This document shows positions 1-6,761 of a DNA stretch of 64,000 nucleotides, piece after piece. A model generated the notes under the pieces. That model saw only the letters and a list, made by a program, of their open reading frames with translations, ran no database searches and was not told the origin of the DNA. Origin of the DNA: Rhodobacterales bacterium HKCCE2091. Its GTDB lineage: Bacteria; Pseudomonadota; Alphaproteobacteria; Rhodobacterales; Rhodobacteraceae. Position 1 is the stretch's first letter; every line of letters starts with the position of its first letter. The stretch lies in contig WVSL01000003.1 in NCBI GenBank assembly GCA_015689685.1, positions 248,001 through 312,000 on the forward strand, read 5' to 3'. Made by a program: the position numbers and the translations under genes.

Positions 1-115
1 ATTTAGGGTTCCGCCCGAAGCGGGGGCTTCGGGGACAGGTCCGAGAAATGCCGCCTCCGGGGTCAATCCCCCGGCAGGTACACGGCGGGCCAAAATCCCG
101 GGAGAGCACTGCGAC
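1..115 (+). promoter_or_regulatory. Guanidine-I (ykkC class) riboswitch aptamer
   Basis: Seen: AGGGTTCCG near positions 4-12, ACAGGTCCGAGA at about 36-47, and ACACGGCGGGCCAAAATCCCGGGAGA-like sequence at about 78-104 (given here in two pieces: ACACGGCGGG, then AAAATCCCGGGAGA). These are the signature blocks of the ykkC guanidine-I aptamer in the right order and spacing. It lies directly upstream of an ABC importer and ureohydrolase operon, as expected for guanidine-responsive control. The expression platform (about 116-186) is not resolved; a short CCGAA/TTCGG stem is possible. The 5' edge may be clipped by the window start. Confidence 0.88.
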
Positions 116-186
116 ACTCTGGTTCGGCCGCTCCCCGAAACGCTTCTTCGGTCGGACACAAGCAAACGACAGGAAGGAGCCTTACG

Positions 187-1245
187 ATGACCAAGAGACT
201 TCTCGCCGCGACCGCCGCGCTCGCGCTCATGGCCGGGGCCGCGAATGCCCAGGACCGCGACAGCTTCCGCGTCGCCTGGTCGATCTACGTCGGATGGATG
301 CCCTGGGGCTACATCGAGGACAGCGGCATCATGGACCGCTGGGCCGAGCGCTACGGCATCGACGTCGAGATCGTGCAGATCAACGACTACATCGAATCGA
401 TCAACCTCTACACCGCGGGCGAGTTCGACGGGGTTTCGGCGACCAATATGGACACGCTTTCGATCCCGGCCGGGTCCGGCGTGACGTCGACCGCGCTGAT
501 CGTGGGCGACTATTCCAACGGCAACGACGCGGTGATCCTGAAGGGCGAAGGCACGCTCGAGGACCTGGCCGGTATGCCCGTGAACCTCGTGGAACTGTCC
601 GTGTCGCACTACCTGCTCGTGCGCGGGCTCGATACCGTGGGGCTGACCGAGGCCGATCTCGGCGGGGTCATCAACACCTCCGACGCCGACATGATCGCGG
701 CCTGGAGCACCGACGACGTGCAGTCGGTCGTGACCTGGAACCCGCTCGTCTCGACGATCATGGAAGACCCCGAGGCGACGCTTCTCTTCGACAGCTCCGA
801 CATCCCCGGCGAGATCATCGACCTGATGGTGGTCAACACCGAGGTGCTGGAATCCAACCCCGACTTCGGCCGCGCGCTGGTCGGCGCCTGGTACGAGGCG
901 ATGGCGCTGATGTCGTCCGACAGCCCCGAAGGCGTCGCCGCGCGCGAGGCGATGGCCGCGGCCTCCGGCACCGACCTCGCGGGTTACGACGCGCAGCTTG
1001 CCTCGACCGAGATGTTCTACGACCCCGCCGACGCCGTCGCCTTCGTCGAAAGCGAGGAGCTTCCGGCGACGATGGAAGCCGTGGCGCAGTTCCTGTTCGA
1101 TCGCGGCATCCTCGGTGAAGGCGCGCCGTCGGCGGATTTCGTCGGCGTGCAGTATCCCGGCGGGACCGTGACCGGCGATCCGAACAACGTGCAGTTCTAC
1201 TTCGACGGGGCATTCATGGCGATGGCGGCCGACGGCGCGCTCTGA
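187..1245 (+). CDS. ABC transporter substrate-binding protein, probable guanidine importer
   Basis: 352 residues with a Sec signal peptide (about 1-21, ending ANA-Q) and the NrtA/SsuA/TauA-type periplasmic fold. The mature N-terminus (VAWSIYVGWMPWGY) is typical of this family. A strong ribosome site (AGGAAGGAG, about 170-179) fixes the start. It is the first gene after a guanidine-I riboswitch and is followed by its own permease and ATPase and by a GdmH-like hydrolase, so guanidine is the inferred ligand. The family alone (nitrate/sulfonate/taurine class) does not give the ligand; the riboswitch does. Confidence 0.85.
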   Translation: MTKRLLAATAALALMAGAANAQDRDSFRVAWSIYVGWMPWGYIEDSGIMDRWAERYGIDVEIVQINDYIESINLYTAGEFDGVSATNMDTLSIPAGSGVTSTALIVGDYSNGNDAVILKGEGTLEDLAGMPVNLVELSVSHYLLVRGLDTVGLTEADLGGVINTSDADMIAAWSTDDVQSVVTWNPLVSTIMEDPEATLLFDSSDIPGEIIDLMVVNTEVLESNPDFGRALVGAWYEAMALMSSDSPEGVAAREAMAAASGTDLAGYDAQLASTEMFYDPADAVAFVESEELPATMEAVAQFLFDRGILGEGAPSADFVGVQYPGGTVTGDPNNVQFYFDGAFMAMAADGAL

Positions 1246-1249
1246 CCCC

Positions 1250-2059
1250 ATGCGGCTCATCAACCGCCATCCCGGCAGGGCGCTTCGCCCGGTGCTGATC
1301 GCCCTGCCCTTCCTGCTGGTTTTCCTCGCCTATTCCGCCGGTTCCGCGGCGCGGCTGGCGGAAAACCCGCAGGACCGCATCCTGCCCTCGCCGTCGCAAC
1401 TGGTGGACACGGCGGTGCGCCTGACGACCGAACCCGACCGGCGCACGGGCGAGGTCCTGTTCTGGAAGGACACCGCGGCGAGCCTGAAGCGGCTGGCGGC
1501 GGGCGTCGCCATCGCGGCGGCGATCGGGCTGTCCTTCGGGCTCGCCATCGGGCTCATCCCGCTGATGCGCGCTACCTTCGAGGGGTTCGTCGCGGTCCTG
1601 TCGATGATCCCGCCCCTCGCGGTGTTGCCGATCCTGTTCATAACGCTCGGTGTCGGCGAGGCCGCGAAGATCGCGCTGATCGCCATCGGCATCACGCCGT
1701 TCCTCGTCCGCGACCTGTCGGCCCGCACCCGCGCCCTGCCACGCGAGCAGATCGTGAAGGCGGAGACGCTCGGCGCCTCGTCCCTCGCCATCGCGCTGTC
1801 GGTCGCGCTGCCCCAGGTCATGCCGCGCCTGATCGAGGCATTGCGCCTGTCGCTCGGCCCGGCCTGGCTGTTCCTGATCGCGGCGGAGGCGGTGGCATCC
1901 GAATCCGGGCTCGGCTACCGCATCTTCCTCGTCCGCCGCTTCCTCGCGATGGACGTGATCCTGACCTACGTCGCGTGGATCACGCTCCTGGCCTTCCTGA
2001 TCGACCTCGCACTCGCGCAGCTGTCGCGGCGGCTCTACCCATGGGCCGAAGCGGCATGA
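1250..2059 (+). CDS. ABC transporter permease (NrtB/SsuC-type), probable guanidine importer
   Basis: 269 residues with about six hydrophobic segments. The cytoplasmic EAA-type loop is around residues 170-190 (ETLGASSLAIALSVALPQ). This is the BPD_transp_1 inner-membrane subunit that would form the channel with the ATPase encoded next. It starts 4 nt after the binding-protein stop and its stop overlaps the ATPase start (ATGA), indicating translational coupling. Substrate assignment rests on the riboswitch and the downstream hydrolase. Confidence 0.85.
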   Translation: MRLINRHPGRALRPVLIALPFLLVFLAYSAGSAARLAENPQDRILPSPSQLVDTAVRLTTEPDRRTGEVLFWKDTAASLKRLAAGVAIAAAIGLSFGLAIGLIPLMRATFEGFVAVLSMIPPLAVLPILFITLGVGEAAKIALIAIGITPFLVRDLSARTRALPREQIVKAETLGASSLAIALSVALPQVMPRLIEALRLSLGPAWLFLIAAEAVASESGLGYRIFLVRRFLAMDVILTYVAWITLLAFLIDLALAQLSRRLYPWAEAA

Positions 2060-2850
2060 GCTACGTCACCGTAGAGGGCCTGTTCAAGGACTACGCCGGC
2101 CGCCCGATCCTCGAACGGGTCGAGCTGACCGCCGAGGAAGGCGAGTTCGTCTCCATCGTCGGGGCCTCGGGCTGCGGCAAGTCCACCTTCCTGCGGCTCC
2201 TGCTCGACCAGGAACGCCCCACGCGCGGCCAGATCATCGTCGATGGCGTGCCCCTGACCGGGGAGCCGAACCGGACCCGCGGCATCGTCTTCCAGCGCTA
2301 TTCGGTGTTCCCGCACATGACCGTCCGCGACAACATCGTCGCGGCCGAGGGCCTGTCGAAACCGCTCGGCCGGCTCTTCGGCAACGCCCGCGCCGCCGCC
2401 CGCGACCGGGCGATGGCGACGCTGGACCGGATCGGCCTCGGGCATGTCGCGCTGCAATACCCCTCGGCCCTGTCGGGGGGGATGCAGCAGCGACTCGCCA
2501 TCGCGCAGGCGCTGGCGGCGAAACCGCGCATCCTGCTTCTCGACGAGCCCTTCGGCGCGCTCGATCCCGGCACGCGGGAAAGGATGCACGTCTTCCTGCA
2601 AGACCTTCGCGCGGAAACGAAAATGACCGTGTTCATGGTCACCCACGACCTGCCCGAGGCGTTCAAGCTCGGCGACCGGGTGCTGGTCTTCGACAAGACC
2701 CGGTGGGATGACCACGACCCCGCCGCCTACGGCGCGACGATCACCTACGACTTCGATGCCCGCAACGGCGGCATCCCCTATCAACTGGCAATGGAGGAGA
2801 GCGATGGAGTTCTGGACCCCGAGGCGCAGCCGGTCGCATCACCCGGCTGA
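2056..2850 (+). CDS. ABC transporter ATP-binding protein (NrtD/SsuB-type), probable guanidine importer
   Basis: 264 residues. Walker A GASGCGKST (about 37-45), signature LSGGMQQR, Walker B ILLLDEPFGALDP and the H-loop VTHD are all intact. I chose ATG 2056, which overlaps the permease stop by 4 nt, over upstream in-frame ATGs that would lie inside the permease. A C-terminal tail of about 50 residues past the last nucleotide-binding motif overlaps the next gene by 47 nt. It powers the importer formed with the two preceding gene products. Confidence 0.87.
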   Translation: MSYVTVEGLFKDYAGRPILERVELTAEEGEFVSIVGASGCGKSTFLRLLLDQERPTRGQIIVDGVPLTGEPNRTRGIVFQRYSVFPHMTVRDNIVAAEGLSKPLGRLFGNARAAARDRAMATLDRIGLGHVALQYPSALSGGMQQRLAIAQALAAKPRILLLDEPFGALDPGTRERMHVFLQDLRAETKMTVFMVTHDLPEAFKLGDRVLVFDKTRWDDHDPAAYGATITYDFDARNGGIPYQLAMEESDGVLDPEAQPVASPG

Positions 2851-4048
2851 CGCCCCCCGCGCGCAATCCCGCGCGCACCACCCGGACCTGTCGAAGCTGC
2901 GCGGCTGGAAGGCGATGCAGGCCGAGGCCGACATCCCCGAGGGCCGGTGGGACGAGGAACGCCGTTGGGCGCTGAGGATGGGCCTGACCGGCGCGGAGTC
3001 GATCGAGGACAAGTCGATCCCGACCTTCGCGCGGGGCGAACTGCCCCACTACGCGGGCATCAACACCTTCCTCAAGGCCCCCTACGCCGAGGACGTGCTG
3101 GAAGTCGCGAACTACGATGCCACGGTGCTCGGCATCCCCTTCGACGGCGGCACCACCTACCGTCCCGGCACCCGCTTCGGGCCGCAGGGCGTGCGCAAGA
3201 TCTCCGCGCTCTACACGCCCTACAACTACGAGATGGGGATCGACCTGCGCGAGCAGATGACGCTCTGCGATGCGGGCGACGTGTTCACGATCCCGGCCAA
3301 CATCGAGAAAAGCTTCGACCAGATCAGCCGCGCCGTCAGCCATGTCTTCTCGTCCGGCAGCTTCCCGGTGATGATCGGCGGCGACCATTCCATCGGGTTT
3401 CCCTGCGTGCGCGGCATTGCCGAATGCACGTCGAAGAAGATCGGCATCGTCCATTTCGACCGCCACGCCGACATCCAGGAAAAGGATCTCGACGAGCGGA
3501 TGCACACGACGCCGTGGTTCCACTCGACCAACCTGCCGAACGTGCCCGCGAAGAACCTCGTCCAGGTCGGCATCGGCGGCTGGCAGGTCCCGCGCGAGGC
3601 GGTGAAGGTCGCCCGCGAACGCGAGACCAACATCATCACCATGTCCGACATGGAGCGCATGGGCATCGACCGCACCGCCGAGATGGCGCTGGAGATGGCC
3701 TGGGACGGGGTCGACATGGTCTACATGTCCTTTGACATCGACAGCATCGACTGCGGTTTCGTTCCCGGCACAGGCTGGCCCGAGCCCGGCGGGTTCCTGC
3801 CCCGCGAGGCGCTGGCGCTTGCGTCCAAGGTCGCGGCGGAGGGCTTGTGCGGCATGGAACTGGTCGAGGTCTCGCCACCCTACGACACCTCCGACATCAC
3901 CGCGCTGATGGGAACGCGCGTGATCGTGGACGTGCTCGGCTCGATGGTCGCGGCGGGCAAGCTCGGCGCGCACAAGCCGCACATCGACAAGCCGGTCGAG
4001 ATCCCGCACGGCGAATTCGAGGGCAAGAGGTGGTCCAATGCCACATGA
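2804..4048 (+). CDS. gdmH: Guanidine hydrolase-like ureohydrolase (GdmH family)
   Basis: 414 residues, arginase/agmatinase fold. Dinuclear metal ligands are visible: GGDHS (His195), FDRHAD (Asp219, His221, Asp223) and SFDIDSID (Asp311, Asp313), followed by PGTGWPEPGG. Known: cyanobacterial GdmH (Sll1077) is a nickel-dependent member of this family that converts guanidine to urea and ammonia, has a long N-terminal extension, and sits beside an NrtA-type ABC importer. All of this is mirrored here, including a roughly 100-residue N-terminal extension. ATG 2804 was chosen for its GGAGGAG ribosome site at 2793-2799. Agmatinase-like activity on another guanidino compound is the alternative, but the guanidine-I riboswitch argues for guanidine. 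Confidence 0.8.
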   Translation: MEFWTPRRSRSHHPADAPRAQSRAHHPDLSKLRGWKAMQAEADIPEGRWDEERRWALRMGLTGAESIEDKSIPTFARGELPHYAGINTFLKAPYAEDVLEVANYDATVLGIPFDGGTTYRPGTRFGPQGVRKISALYTPYNYEMGIDLREQMTLCDAGDVFTIPANIEKSFDQISRAVSHVFSSGSFPVMIGGDHSIGFPCVRGIAECTSKKIGIVHFDRHADIQEKDLDERMHTTPWFHSTNLPNVPAKNLVQVGIGGWQVPREAVKVARERETNIITMSDMERMGIDRTAEMALEMAWDGVDMVYMSFDIDSIDCGFVPGTGWPEPGGFLPREALALASKVAAEGLCGMELVEVSPPYDTSDITALMGTRVIVDVLGSMVAAGKLGAHKPHIDKPVEIPHGEFEGKRWSNAT

Positions 4049-4478
4049 CCATCCGCACCACGGGCACGGGCACCACCATCACCACCCGCACGACCACAAC
4101 CACCCGCACGCGGACCATCTGCACAGCCACATGGAGCCGGAGGCAGAGGCCGAGACGCTTCGCGTCCTGACCGAGCAGTTCATCGACGGCTTCGTGCAGG
4201 CGAAGGACAAGGCGGCGTACCTGAAGCTGGCCGGCGTGCCGCTGGAACGGCCCGGCAGAACCGGGGGCTCGTCGCTGAAACTGGTGGACGTGGAACTGAA
4301 GACCGACTGGCAGGTCGGCACCGCCTCGCCCGCCTTCGGCACGCGGGAGCTGAGCTACCTGCCCTTCCCCGGCTCGATGATCCGCGAACGGACCAACATG
4401 GCCTTCGTCTACGTCTCGCTCGACGAGAAGCTTTCCGTCGACCTGCGCGAATTTCTCTCCGACCCAGAAAGGACCTGA
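4038..4478 (+). CDS. His-rich protein of guanidine operon, candidate nickel chaperone or store
   Basis: 146 residues, start overlapping the hydrolase stop by 11 nt. Residues 1-31 are extremely rich in His (runs such as HHGHGHHHHH), followed by a compact domain (about 36-146) that begins with a helix (LRVLTEQFIDGFVQAK) and continues as alternating beta strands. I do not recognise the domain; it has no CxxC pair as in HypA and no P-loop as in HypB. Inference: a nickel-binding accessory factor for the adjacent hydrolase, taking the place of the HypA/HypB homologues (GhaA/GhaB) found beside cyanobacterial GdmH. General metal buffering is the alternative. Confidence 0.7.
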   Translation: MPHDHPHHGHGHHHHHPHDHNHPHADHLHSHMEPEAEAETLRVLTEQFIDGFVQAKDKAAYLKLAGVPLERPGRTGGSSLKLVDVELKTDWQVGTASPAFGTRELSYLPFPGSMIRERTNMAFVYVSLDEKLSVDLREFLSDPERT

Positions 4479-4482
4479 CCCG

Positions 4483-4638
4483 ATGTTGCGACTTGCACCC
4501 GCGCTCCTCGCCCTCTCCGCCGCCCCGGCCTTTGCCCATGACGGCCACGGGCCGCATCTCGCGCCGCATGGCGGCGAAGCGCTCCTGTTCGCAGGGCTGC
4601 TGGCGCTCGGCTGGCTCGCCGTGAGGCTCTGGCGCTAG
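4483..4638 (+). CDS. 51-residue His-containing exported or membrane peptide
   Basis: Starts 4 nt after the His-rich gene, so probably in the same operon. It has a signal-peptide-like N-terminus (MLRLAPALLALSAAPAFA), a His/Asp segment with HDGHGPH and PHGG (about 19-31), then one hydrophobic helix (about 33-48) and a short basic end. The layout suggests a single-pass membrane peptide presenting metal-ligand residues to the periplasm. Function is unknown; a role in nickel uptake for the hydrolase is a guess from context. Confidence 0.6.
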   Translation: MLRLAPALLALSAAPAFAHDGHGPHLAPHGGEALLFAGLLALGWLAVRLWR

Positions 4639-4651
4639 GCCAGGGTCCCGA

Positions 4652-5749
4652 TCATCCGTCGCGAAGCGCGCGCCGCGCGTTTCGGGCGGACCGGACCCGT
4701 TCCACCGCGGGAGTCGGCATCACCGCCGTCGGACGCACCACGTGCAGGAGCCAGACCACGATCGGGATCGCGACGACGCCGCCGATCGGCCCCCACATCC
4801 AGAGCCCGACGATCAGGGCGAGGAACACGAGGAACGGGTTGATCTTCATGTGATGGCCGACGAAGGCAGGCGTCACGAACTGGCCTTCCATCATGTTGAA
4901 GAAGGCGAACATGGCCGCCGGGACGAAGCTGAGCGCGCCGTTGAAGCTCGCCACGCCCGCGAACAGGAGGCCCGCCACAACGCAGGCGGGGCCGATGTAG
5001 AGAATGTAGTTCAGCAGCATGGCCGCCAGCCCCCAGAACATCGCGTTCGGCAGGCCGAGCGTCTTGAGCCCGATGGCGGTGCAGATCCCAAGCGTCGCGT
5101 TGATCGCGGTGATGGTCAGGAAGTAGCGCGACACCCGCGCCTCCGCGCTGATGAGCCGCCCGGCAAGGACGGGCCGCCGCCCGAGCGGGGTCAGGAGACG
5201 CGACAGCCCGGCATAGATGTCCCGGCGCGCGAGGGTGAAGAAGAACAGCCCGCCGACGAAGATCAGGAACTTGGCGACGATAGCGGGGGCGAGCCACAGC
5301 GCCTCCTCCACCGTGGGGATCGGGGATTCCTCGGCCGGGGACTCGGCATTGCCCGCCTCCTGCGCGATGGCGGCGTTGGCGGATACGGCCTCGTTCAGGT
5401 CGCTCGCCGCCTGTTCGATCCCGTGGGAAATGCGCCGAAACCAGCCGAGCGTGTTGTCGAATTCCCTGAGGACCTGCGGCGCCTGGTCGATCATCTGGCG
5501 GGCGAGTGGCTGCAGCGCGAAGATGATCGCCGCGACCAGCACGAGGATGGTCAGAAGCGTTGCCAGCGCGCCGACCACGGGCCGGAACCCGAGCCGGGTC
5601 CAGAACCGGGAAATCGGGGACAGGACGACCCCCGCCACCACCGCGAGCGTGAGGGGCGCGAGGATGTCCTCGGCCACGTAGAGCATCGCGAATACGAGAA
5701 AGACGGTCAGGAGCACGCTTGCGGTGCGCTGTGACGTGCTGACGACCAT
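4652..5749 (-). CDS. AI-2E family (PerM/TqsA-type) membrane transporter
   Basis: 365 residues with paired N-terminal helices (about 10-75), a hydrophilic helical stretch (about 80-150) and a C-terminal bundle of four to five helices including the FFNMMEGQFVTPAFVG region. This layout is typical of the UPF0118/AI-2E exporter family. It converges with the guanidine operon (14 nt between stops) and diverges from csbD-like. Substrate is unknown; family members include a putative AI-2 exporter and Na+/H+ antiporters. Confidence 0.85.
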   Translation of the reverse strand: MVVSTSQRTASVLLTVFLVFAMLYVAEDILAPLTLAVVAGVVLSPISRFWTRLGFRPVVGALATLLTILVLVAAIIFALQPLARQMIDQAPQVLREFDNTLGWFRRISHGIEQAASDLNEAVSANAAIAQEAGNAESPAEESPIPTVEEALWLAPAIVAKFLIFVGGLFFFTLARRDIYAGLSRLLTPLGRRPVLAGRLISAEARVSRYFLTITAINATLGICTAIGLKTLGLPNAMFWGLAAMLLNYILYIGPACVVAGLLFAGVASFNGALSFVPAAMFAFFNMMEGQFVTPAFVGHHMKINPFLVFLALIVGLWMWGPIGGVVAIPIVVWLLHVVRPTAVMPTPAVERVRSARNARRALRDG

Positions 5750-5810
5750 GTGCTCTACCCCTCTGATGCATGCAGATAACCGCGCATGTCGGATTTTGTT
5801 CCGCGGGACG

Positions 5811-5836
5811 GGAACACGGACAGGGGCTTGTCCGTT
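5811..5836 (+). promoter_or_regulatory. EcfG-type general stress promoter upstream of CsbD gene
   Basis: GGAAC at 5811-5815, a 17-nt spacer, CGTT at 5833-5836. This matches the alphaproteobacterial EcfG consensus GGAAC-N16/17-CGTT exactly and sits 34 nt before the CsbD-like start codon. Confidence 0.8.
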
Positions 5837-5869
5837 CTGTCGGTATCAAAGCCAAAGGAGGCAAGACGG

Positions 5870-6067
5870 ATGAACTGGGACCAGGTTGAAGGCAAGTGGA
5901 GCCAGGTGAAGGGCAAGGCCCAGGAGAAGTGGGGCAAGCTCACCAATGACGACGTCGACGTGATCGCCGGCCGCCGCGAACATCTCGAAGGCAAGATCCA
6001 GGAAGCCTACGGGAAGTCGAAGGAAGAGGCGAAGCGCGAAGTCGACGACTTCATGAACACGCTCTGA
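5870..6067 (+). CDS. CsbD family stress-response protein
   Basis: 65 residues, hydrophilic and helical, with the CsbD pattern (MNWDQVEGKWSQVKGKAQEK, then GKLTNDD and a GRREHLEGKIQ segment). I chose ATG 5870 because it follows an AAAGGAGG ribosome site (5854-5861) and gives the standard family length. The EcfG-consensus promoter immediately upstream indicates control by the general stress sigma factor encoded about 3 kb away. Molecular function of CsbD proteins is not established. Confidence 0.9.
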   Translation: MNWDQVEGKWSQVKGKAQEKWGKLTNDDVDVIAGRREHLEGKIQEAYGKSKEEAKREVDDFMNTL

Positions 6068-6127
6068 CGATCATTCCCGGGATGGGGCGGCGGGCAAGTA
6101 CCTCGCGCCGCCGCACCGCCCGAAGAC

Positions 6128-6170
6128 AGGCCGGGTTGTCCACGCAGGACAGCCCGGCCTTCTTCATTTC
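6128..6170 (+). terminator. Intrinsic terminator after CsbD gene
   Basis: A 14-bp stem, AGGCCGGGTTGTCC at 6128-6141 paired with 6147-6160 (one G-U pair), a 5-nt loop and a following pyrimidine tract TCTTCATTTC. Confidence 0.85.
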
Positions 6171-6257
6171 GACTTAGCCGATGGTTGCCAGCCTCCAGCC
6201 CCTACTGTGGCGGAATGGCCATATGTCGCGCAGTCTGATTACAACGACGCAACCTGT

Positions 6258-6282
6258 GGAACCTTCCGCCAGGGGCCGCGTT
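6258..6282 (+). promoter_or_regulatory. EcfG-type general stress promoter upstream of DUF1328 gene
   Basis: GGAAC at 6258-6262, a 16-nt spacer, CGTT at 6279-6282. Exact match to the EcfG consensus, 49 nt before the start codon of the small membrane protein gene. Confidence 0.8.
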
Positions 6283-6330
6283 TCATCCTCACAGCACAGC
6301 GACCGAACCAGATCGGAAGGAGTCATCATC

Positions 6331-6504
6331 ATGCTCGGTTGGGCCATTCTCTTCCTCGTCGTCGCCATCGTCGCCGGTATCTTCGGCTTCGGCGGCATCG
6401 CCAGCGCGTCGGCGGGCATCGCACAGATCCTGTTCTTCATCTTCATCGTCCTGTTCGTCGTGGCGCTCATCGCGCGCGCGGTTCGCGGTCGCCCGCCGGT
6501 CTGA
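6331..6504 (+). CDS. DUF1328 (UPF0391) small membrane protein
   Basis: 57 residues, almost entirely two hydrophobic helices ([20 protein letters not shown]; then [19 protein letters not shown]), ending in a short basic tail. This is the usual DUF1328 length and pattern. ATG 6331 follows an AAGGAG ribosome site at 6317-6322; longer in-frame starts would run through the promoter. Controlled by an EcfG promoter, so a stress-induced membrane protein of unknown role. Confidence 0.9.
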   Translation: MLGWAILFLVVAIVAGIFGFGGIASASAGIAQILFFIFIVLFVVALIARAVRGRPPV

Positions 6505-6535
6505 CCGGCCGGCACCGAATGCCACAGGGCAAAGA

Positions 6536-6570
6536 AGGGCCACGCCTCCGGGCGCGGCCCTTTTTCTTTG
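6536..6570 (+). terminator. Intrinsic terminator after DUF1328 gene
   Basis: Stem 6536-6545 with 6552-6561 (AGGGCC.../...GGCCCT, one mismatch), 6-nt loop, then TTTTCTTT. Confidence 0.85.
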
Positions 6571-6623
6571 CCAAAACGCGCGATCGGGCGAGCGACGCGT
6601 TGACCTGTCCGCAAACGAGAAGA

Positions 6624-6653
6624 CGCCGGGAGGGTTGAGAGAACCTCCCGGCG
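6624..6653 (-). terminator. Terminator of the nepR-ecfG-kinase operon
   Basis: CGCCGGGAGGGTT (6624-6636) pairs with AACCTCCCGGCG (6642-6653) with one bulged G. Read on the minus strand it is followed by TCTTCTCGTTT, so it fits termination of the leftward operon about 110 nt after the kinase stop. Confidence 0.65.
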
Positions 6654-6761
6654 CCAAGCCATGAATAACGGCTGTCAAGCGACCCGGGATGGGGTGAGCA
6701 GGGCCGCTCGGGGATTTAACGCCGCATCCGCGAAGGGGTTCCGCGGGACGAACAGAAAAAT

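Noticed and set aside
5780-5806. Possible leftward EcfG promoter for the AI-2E-type gene (GGAAC on the minus strand)
   Set aside because: With 15-17 nt spacing the second element reads CGGTT or GGTTA instead of CGTT; not convincing.
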